A DNA stretch of 64,000 bases from Xestospongia muta (Eukaryota; Porifera; Demospongiae; Haplosclerida; Petrosiidae): NCBI GenBank assembly GCA_963693285.1, contig OY848924.1:7674400-7738399 (forward strand), in the 5' to 3' direction. Numbering within the stretch: position 1 is the stretch's first letter; every line of letters begins with the position of its first letter. This document shows positions 57,680 to 64,000 of the stretch, in pieces. The notes under the pieces are model-generated. The model made no database searches. It worked only from the letters and a program-made list of their open reading frames with translations, and had not been told where the DNA came from. The position numbers and the translations under genes were made by a program.

Positions 57680-58924
57680 CATTTAACAAACTACACATCA
57701 TATTACTGTTCACTTTGCATGCAAAAATGATATTATATGAAATTAGAGTAGAAGACAGCAACTGAACTGTGGTCTGATAATTATTCATCTCAATTGTAAA
57801 ATGAAAAATATAAATATAATTTATCATTGTTAGTGCTAATCATCATGGCTAATACTTCAACTTTATTTAATAGACAAATTTATTACATATGTACACATCA
57901 TACATTTATAGTTGATAAAGGAGTACAACATTATCAAAACATTTCCTTGTTATGTTACAATTCATTAGACGTGGTTTCATGTTTCATTGCATTGGATAGT
58001 CCCAGATTAAAATTTTTTTAAAAATAAACACCCCCTCTTGAATTTGTTATTCCTAATTAGTCATCATGACAAATGGTAACGATAATTCAAGTCTTATTGA
58101 ATGTACTTTATTAGATGCTCTTAACTATTGTCAATGAAAATTGAGAATAATAGAATCTTGCAAGTACAAGAAGATGATGAAATAGTAGATTGAAATTGTA
58201 GTATTAAAACTGTGGGTGTTTGAAGTAATTTACACCATATCAATATATTTGAGTACTATCTATATTCACACTATATTGCACGTCACTTTAACAATCATTC
58301 ACTATTGATATAATGCTTTTCATTTTCTTTCTAACAAATAATATAATGGATTTTAAAAATTAACTGGCTTCATAATCTGACCAGAACACTACCTCTCTGT
58401 CATATACATCTCATGTTTTGTCATTTAATAAAGTTTCTCTATCTGTGTAGAAAATATAGGAAAGAATATACCATGTGTCACATACTTTCTAGGCTTAATA
58501 GAGAAATATCCACATACTGGTATGGTTGTACATTTATGGTACCACCATACTAAATGCACAGAGTGCTAGATGAGTGGTAGAAATAGGATATTAATCTCTG
58601 AGGGTGTGCTTTCATTGTTTGTAGTGGTTAGTACAAAGGTTTAAGTTTTATGGTTTACCATAAACATCTCTCCAATTCAATAGACACACCCCTCATCATC
58701 TATTACAAACATATCGCTATTCAATAGTCACACTCTGACCAACTGTTATCACTTTGGATGTCGTTTGTATCAAAATTATATATTAAAATAATGGGAGTGG
58801 CTCACTACTGGTTATGCTCAAGTAATAGACTAAAGGTTAAGTGTTTAAGGTTTAGGTTTTGGGGTGGGGTCTAGTAGCAGTATAAAAGTATAGTATATGC
58901 TGACAATACCACTCCCACAATCAT
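57680..58924 (+). pseudogene. internally deleted copy 1 of the two-pore channel gene
   Basis: The 5' part (57680-58065) matches the upstream flank of the intact gene at 60288, and 58066-58137 holds the first 21 codons (MTNGNDNSSLIECTLLDALN and Y), then Cys, Gln and a stop. The sequence after that (tgaaaattgagaataatag, then the stretch to about 58330) matches the 3' end and 3' flank of the intact gene near 62750-63070. About 2.4 kb of coding sequence is therefore missing between two short ends. It could at most give a 23-residue peptide. Confidence 0.85.
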
Positions 58925-60062
58925 CAGAACATTTTAACACAAGCTGCACACCATATCACTATTCACTTTGCTAATAAAAAAATGGTTATGCATATGAAAT
59001 TAGAGTAGAAGACAGCAACTGAACTGTGGTCTGATAATTATTCATCTCAATTGTAAAATGAAAAATATAAATATAATTTATCATTGTTAGTGCTAATCAT
59101 CATGGCTAATACTTCAACTTTATTTAGTGTAAATTATATAGACAAATTCATTACATATGTACACATCATACATTTATAGTTGATAAAGGAGTACAACATT
59201 ATCAAAACATTTCCTTGTTATGTTACAGTTGATTAGATGTGGTTTCAAGTTTCATTGCATTGGATAGTCCCAGATTAATATTTTTTTAAAATAAAGATTC
59301 CTTCTTAAATTTGTTATTCCTAATTAGTCATCATGACAAATGGTAACGATAATTCAAGTCTTATTGAATGTACTTTATTAAATGCTCTTAACTATTGTCA
59401 ATGAAAATTGAGAATAATAGAATCACTGCAAGTACAAGAAGATGATGAAATAGTAGATTGAAATTGTAGTATTAAAACTATGAGTGTTTGAAGTAATTTA
59501 CACCATATCAATATATTTGAGTACTATCTATATTCACACTATATTGCACATCACTTTAATATCATTCACTACTTATATACTGCTTTTCATTTTCTTTCTA
59601 ACAAGTAATATAATGGATTTTAAAAATTAACAGGCTTCATAATCTGACCAGAACACTACCTCTCTGTCACATACATCTGATGTTTTGTCATTTAATAAAG
59701 TTTCTCTATCTATGTAGAAGATATAGGAAAGAATATACCATGTGTCACATACATTCTAGGCTTAATAGAGAAATATCCACATAGTGGTGTGGTTGTACAT
59801 TTATGGTACCACCATACTAAATGCACAGAGTGCTAGATGAGTGGTAGAAATAGGATATTAATCTCTGAGGGTGTGCTTTCATTGTTTGTAGTGGTTAGCA
59901 CAAAGGTTTAAGGTTATGGTTTAGCATAAACATCTCTCCAATTCAATAGCCACACCCCTCATCATCTATTACAAACATATCACTATTCAACAGACATACT
60001 CTAACCAACTATAATCACTCTATTTCATGTTGTTTGTATCAAAATTAAATAATAAAATAATA
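58925..60062 (+). pseudogene. internally deleted copy 2 of the two-pore channel gene
   Basis: Same structure as the preceding unit about 1.26 kb away: upstream flank, start at 59333, 21 shared codons, then the same early stop at 59404 and 3' flank sequence. The junction is the same as in copy 1, so one deletion occurred and the deleted unit was then duplicated. Sequence between the two units is highly similar throughout. Confidence 0.85.
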
Positions 60063-60287
60063 GGAGTGGCAAATTTACTTAATGTAAACTATATACACAA
60101 ATTCATTACATATGTACACATCATACATTTATATTTGATAAAGGAGTACAACATTATCAAAACATTTCCTTGTTATGTTACAGTTGATTAGATGTGGTTT
60201 CAAGTTTCATTGCATTGGATAGTCCCAGATTAATATTTTTTTAAAATAAAGATTCCTTCTTGAATTTGTTATTCCTAACTAGTCATC

Positions 60288-62756
60288 ATGACAAATGGTA
60301 ACAACGATTCAAGTCTTATTGAATGTACTTTGTTAGATGCTCTTAACTATCGTCCATTGGCTCCAAGATTAACAAGAAGAAGGTTACGGTTAAGAAAATA
60401 CTATCACTCATTTCTACTTCAGCTGTTCTTCAAAGGAGCTCCACTTCTTATGTTAATAGTGTTGCCCTTTTTTGAGAACCAGCATTCATTTTCATCATCA
60501 TCTGACTATCAAGGTAAAGAAGAGAACTCTGGAGATAACAAGTCATACTTCTGGACTAGTATTGTACTTGAAGTAGTTTTCTTGTCAATTGTGACAATAG
60601 ATGCTGTTCTTAGGTGGTTTATGCTGTTTCCAAGCCAAAAAGATGATAGAAAAATTAAAGATTTATATGCCAAGATAAATTTCTATGCTGCTGAATTCAG
60701 GTTAAACATTGCACACATCATAACATTACTTATAACATGGCCACTTTTATTTGCTAGCGTCGGAATGTATACCAAAACCGGCTACACAGATCAGTTGATT
60801 TTTGTCACTTTTTCCCGCCAGCTGGTAAGACCAATGTTTCTAATAGCTCAAGTTGAACTAATAAGGAAAGCAATAAAAGCTATTTTTTTAACTTTCTTGC
60901 AACTTTTCAGTGTTAACATATTACTGATACTAGTAATATTTCTGTTTGCTATGATTGGGCTTGTAATTTTTCCACGCCATTTGAACTACAGAAACAATGG
61001 AACAACAACAATTAATATTACAGTTATTTTTGACACATTTACTGTTGAAGAAGGTGATACATATTTTAACTCTTTAGCACAAGCATATTGGAACTTGCTA
61101 GTTTATCTTACAACTGCCAATAGTCCTGATTTTCTCACACCAGCTTATAAACACCATCGAGCTTACTTTCTCTACTTTGGAACATACTTTTTTATAACAA
61201 ATTATTTTCTACTTAAAGTCATTGTTGCTTTATATGCTGTTAAGAGTATGTCATTTTTAAAAAATTCAATGGACAAGAGTGATAAGCAAAGGCTTATCAA
61301 TCTTCGAGTTGCATTTGCTTTAATGGCAAACAAAAATGGAGTTCATGATATCAATGATATTAACGACGACACAAAAATTAAGCTAGAAGATGTGAGACAT
61401 TACACAATAAAAGTAAATTTGGTGAGTGAATATGAATTTAAACAAATAGTTAATAACACTTATGTTGATGAACTTGACTGGAATGACTTTAAAAAGCTTC
61501 TTTTTGAAATATTGAAATATCCTAAACCAGTTTCAGATAACTTTGCCAAACTTAATGATATAATACTAGCATGTTCTATGGGTGACAAAAATGCTTTTTA
61601 TTGCAGTTACTTCGTCATGCGATTGTATGTAGCTCTAACAAGCTTACCTCTAGCAATAATTCACATTGTTGTATTGACAGTCCTGATGGTATCAGACTTT
61701 GAAAATAGTTTGACAAATCCACATTCATCACTGACTAAAGCTTTGCTTGCATTTTCCTGTGTCTTTATTCCTGAGGTTTTTGCAAGAATTACTTTAATTA
61801 TTTTTAAGATTGTACAACTGTGTTATCGACAAAATGAATTGTGGACTAAAACAAAAATGTTCTGTTTAAACTTTATGGAATGGTTTTTCAAGGGACATCG
61901 AAACAGATTTAGTCCTGAATTAAAGTATTGTCTTTCAGTTATAGTATACATTATAGATATCCTTGTCTTGGTTGTAATAATTTCATTAGGTTTTGTACAT
62001 GTCCCTTGTCTGGAGGGAGGTACATTTGATAATTGTTTAAATGAGTCAAATCTGTTTCGACTTGTTCAAATAACTATCACATTAGTATTGTTACGATTGT
62101 TAAGAATGATAACAATGAATCACACGTTTGCTACTGTTATTCATACCCTTCTTCACATTTTAATCTTGTTGACTCCATTCATTTTACTGGCATACTTGCT
62201 GTATTATGAATTTGCTGTTCTTGGTATGACTATTTTTCGTAACATCAACTTTATTGATGGTAATGCTATGACAAGATGTGGCTCATATGAAAATTTGTAT
62301 TACTATCCGTACAATTTTGAAGACTTTTTATCATCAATGGTAACATTGTGGAATTTAATGATAGTTAATAACTGGCATATTATTGTTGATGCATATGTCA
62401 GAGTTACTGCATCAGCTGCTACAATCTACTTTGTTATATGGTGGCTAATAATGGAGACAGTGCTTAATGGTGTGCTATATGGAGTTCTTATAGAAATTGC
62501 TCAAAATGCAATTGGAAATTTTTGGGGAAATTCTGATGAGTATAAAAATGTCGGTCTTTGTGAACAAATTAGAATGGCCTTGAAGCATTACATATGGATA
62601 AAAATTGATGACAGACCTTTTTACTCTCTGATCGATTCCTGGAATATACATGGAGTGATAAACTTTAGCAATGAAAAAGCAGACAATGAGGAAATTAATG
62701 AAGATGTCATTGAGACTACTAAGAATAATCCTGACCTGGTTGTGATCATGAATTGA
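60288..62756 (+). CDS. two-pore channel, TPC2-like, intronless
   Basis: Two-pore channels are endolysosomal cation channels gated by PI(3,5)P2 or by NAADP through partners. This 822-residue protein has two six-helix domains. Domain I has FSRQLVRPMFLIAQVELIRK as its S4 to S4-S5 segment and the pore filter TANSPD (TANNPD in vertebrates). A linker with weak EF-hand-like spacing follows (about residues 340-410). Domain II has LVLLRLLRMITMNHTFA as S4 and CGSYENLYYYPYNFEDF leading to the filter VTLWNLMIVNNWHIIVDAY, which fits TPC2 well. S6 (YFVIWWLIMETVLNGVLYGV) and a short acidic tail ending NNPDLVVIMN complete it. The start is at 60288, with the flank conserved in the two deleted copies. One exon encodes the whole protein, unusual for this family. 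Confidence 0.9.
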   Translation: MTNGNNDSSLIECTLLDALNYRPLAPRLTRRRLRLRKYYHSFLLQLFFKGAPLLMLIVLPFFENQHSFSSSSDYQGKEENSGDNKSYFWTSIVLEVVFLSIVTIDAVLRWFMLFPSQKDDRKIKDLYAKINFYAAEFRLNIAHIITLLITWPLLFASVGMYTKTGYTDQLIFVTFSRQLVRPMFLIAQVELIRKAIKAIFLTFLQLFSVNILLILVIFLFAMIGLVIFPRHLNYRNNGTTTINITVIFDTFTVEEGDTYFNSLAQAYWNLLVYLTTANSPDFLTPAYKHHRAYFLYFGTYFFITNYFLLKVIVALYAVKSMSFLKNSMDKSDKQRLINLRVAFALMANKNGVHDINDINDDTKIKLEDVRHYTIKVNLVSEYEFKQIVNNTYVDELDWNDFKKLLFEILKYPKPVSDNFAKLNDIILACSMGDKNAFYCSYFVMRLYVALTSLPLAIIHIVVLTVLMVSDFENSLTNPHSSLTKALLAFSCVFIPEVFARITLIIFKIVQLCYRQNELWTKTKMFCLNFMEWFFKGHRNRFSPELKYCLSVIVYIIDILVLVVIISLGFVHVPCLEGGTFDNCLNESNLFRLVQITITLVLLRLLRMITMNHTFATVIHTLLHILILLTPFILLAYLLYYEFAVLGMTIFRNINFIDGNAMTRCGSYENLYYYPYNFEDFLSSMVTLWNLMIVNNWHIIVDAYVRVTASAATIYFVIWWLIMETVLNGVLYGVLIEIAQNAIGNFWGNSDEYKNVGLCEQIRMALKHYIWIKIDDRPFYSLIDSWNIHGVINFSNEKADNEEINEDVIETTKNNPDLVVIMN

Positions 62757-63089
62757 GGATAACAGAAGTTACAGAACCATTCACAATACAAGAAATTAAT
62801 TAGAGATTGCAGTGCCTTGGTTTTATAGATTACTCTCTTAGTTCATATTTGATTTATGCTGCTTAATGTTTTAACATAGTTATTTTTAGCATTTTGTCTT
62901 TTGGAATAGTAGATTGAACATACTTTATTGTAGTATTAAAACTGTGAGTGTTTGAAGTAATTTACACCATATCAATATATTTGAATAATATCTATATTCA
63001 CACTATATTGTACATCACTTTAATACTCATTCACTACTGATAAAATGCATTTTATTTTCTTTCTAATTATAACAAATAATATAATACAT
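62757..63089. other. 3' flank of the two-pore channel gene
   Basis: The stretch 62905-63070 is repeated, with substitutions, after both deleted copies (about 58180-58345 and 59440-59610). No gene is present. Confidence 0.75.
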
Positions 63090-63589
63090 TTATTGATTCT
63101 GAAGTGGCTCATATGAAAATTTGTATTACTATCCGTACAATTTGAAGACTTTTTCTCGTCATTAGTAACTTTGTGGAACTTAATGATAGTTAATAACTGG
63201 CATATTATTGTTGATGCATATGTCAGAGGTACTGCACCAGCTGCTACAGTCTATTTTGTTATATGGTGGTTAATAATGGAGACAGTATTCAATGGTGTGC
63301 TATATGGAGTTTTATTAGATATTACTATTACAGCCACTAAAAAGGTTTTTAAAATATCTAAAAATCTTAAGAAACCATCAACTATATCTGAAAAGATTAA
63401 AATAGCACTGAAGCATTATTGTACATTTAATATTGATGACAGTCCTTTTCATTACTCTCTGATTAATGCCTGGATGATACAAGGACTGACAATGTTTAAC
63501 ATCAAAGAGAAAGACAAGAAGGAAATTAGTAATGAAGTCATTGAGGAAGCTGTGGAAAATCCTGACCTGTTGGCAAAATTGAGAACCTG
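63090..63589 (+). pseudogene. C-terminal fragment of a two-pore channel gene
   Basis: Starts abruptly at sequence matching 62275 of the intact gene (GSYENLYYYPYN), has a 1-bp deletion at acaatttgaag compared with acaattttgaag, then returns to an open frame from 63171 (MWNLMIVNNWHIIVDAYVRG). It continues through S6 to its own diverged tail (KVFKISKNLKKPS; ENPDLLAKLRT) and a stop at 63588-63590. It covers only the second pore and tail and has no promoter of its own. Most likely a partial duplicate; an alternative last exon is less likely given the frameshift. Confidence 0.75.
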
Positions 63590-63590
63590 A

Positions 63591-64000
63591 TGGTAGTGCT
63601 CATGTAGAATCAAATATAATGGGTGAACTGTAATTTATACTACTTATTAAACTCATATATTATAGGTAGACTCTTTAATTGTGTTAATTGTTGCAATATT
63701 TTAGGCTATTAATTTTTATCAGTTTTAGTTATACAATAATAAAAATATTTATTGGTTTGTTAAAATTACTATGCTACAGGTTATTTAAATATAAATTGCT
63801 GGTTATTTTCATACTTTGTTTAAAATTTTTTTTACATATTATAACCTGTGTTATTCAACGAAATTATTAACATCAATTATGAATATTATTATATTCAGTA
63901 ATTGCGGGGAGTGGCGGTGAACTCACAACAAGATGGTTGCTAGTTCGACAAGGACAGCATTAGCCGGAGAAGGTTATCCAAATGTTTAACCCTTCCTTTA
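63591..64000. other. window end, no confirmed gene
   Basis: AT-rich DNA, then a GC-richer stretch from about 63900. A short open frame at 63932 (MVASSTRTALAGEGYPNV then stop) could be the first exon of a plus-strand gene outside the window, but nothing supports this beyond composition. Confidence 0.4.

Noticed and set aside
63932..63988. Short frame MVASSTRTALAGEGYPNV as a first exon
   Set aside because: GC content rises here and the context is suggestive, but the frame stops within the window and no clear donor was seen, so it was not listed as a gene.

Overview
The window is animal nuclear DNA. It is AT-rich, its genes are split by many short GT-AG introns (often 45-100 bp), genes are packed tightly (some neighbours under 100 bp apart), and simple repeats and minisatellites are abundant inside introns. 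Gene content (TMEM131, FoxJ2/3, XPA, SLC45, HPS3, eIF4G, two-pore channel) is metazoan. The compact layout and low-redundancy gene set suggest a sponge of the Amphimedon type; that placement is inference, not proof.

Layout. 1-7561 (minus): two tandem eIF4G-derived MIF4G genes. The first runs off the left edge. The second carries a long Tyr/Gln/Pro/His-rich tandem-repeat region and a possible MIB/HERC2-like SH3-type module instead of the usual eIF4G tail. 8053-20113 (minus): TMEM131, a procollagen-secretion membrane protein, sharing a ~250 bp divergent promoter with a plus-strand coiled-coil gene (20367-27183). 27782-31558 (minus): a FoxJ2/3-type forkhead factor. 34644-36733 (minus): XPA, the nucleotide-excision-repair scaffold, whose start codon lies 43 bp from the start of the first of three tandem plus-strand SLC45-type MFS transporters (36777-41731). 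The third of these is followed after 83 bp by HPS3 (BLOC-2 subunit, 41815-47004). 50030-57242 (plus): canonical eIF4G with eIF4E-binding motif, MIF4G, MA3 and W2 regions. 57680-63600: a TPC2-like two-pore channel, intact and intronless, flanked upstream by two internally deleted copies and downstream by a C-terminal fragment.

How they relate. The two MIF4G genes at the left keep the intron positions of the eIF4G at the right of the window, so they look like DNA-level duplicates of it that lost the eIF4E-binding region and acquired new tails. SLC45, HPS3 and TPC2 all have vertebrate relatives that act in lysosome-related organelles, which is notable but may be chance linkage.

Limits. Exon boundaries were read by eye from GT/AG sites, reading frame and family resemblance; spans are gene spans from start to stop and inner exon edges are approximate. 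No database search was possible.
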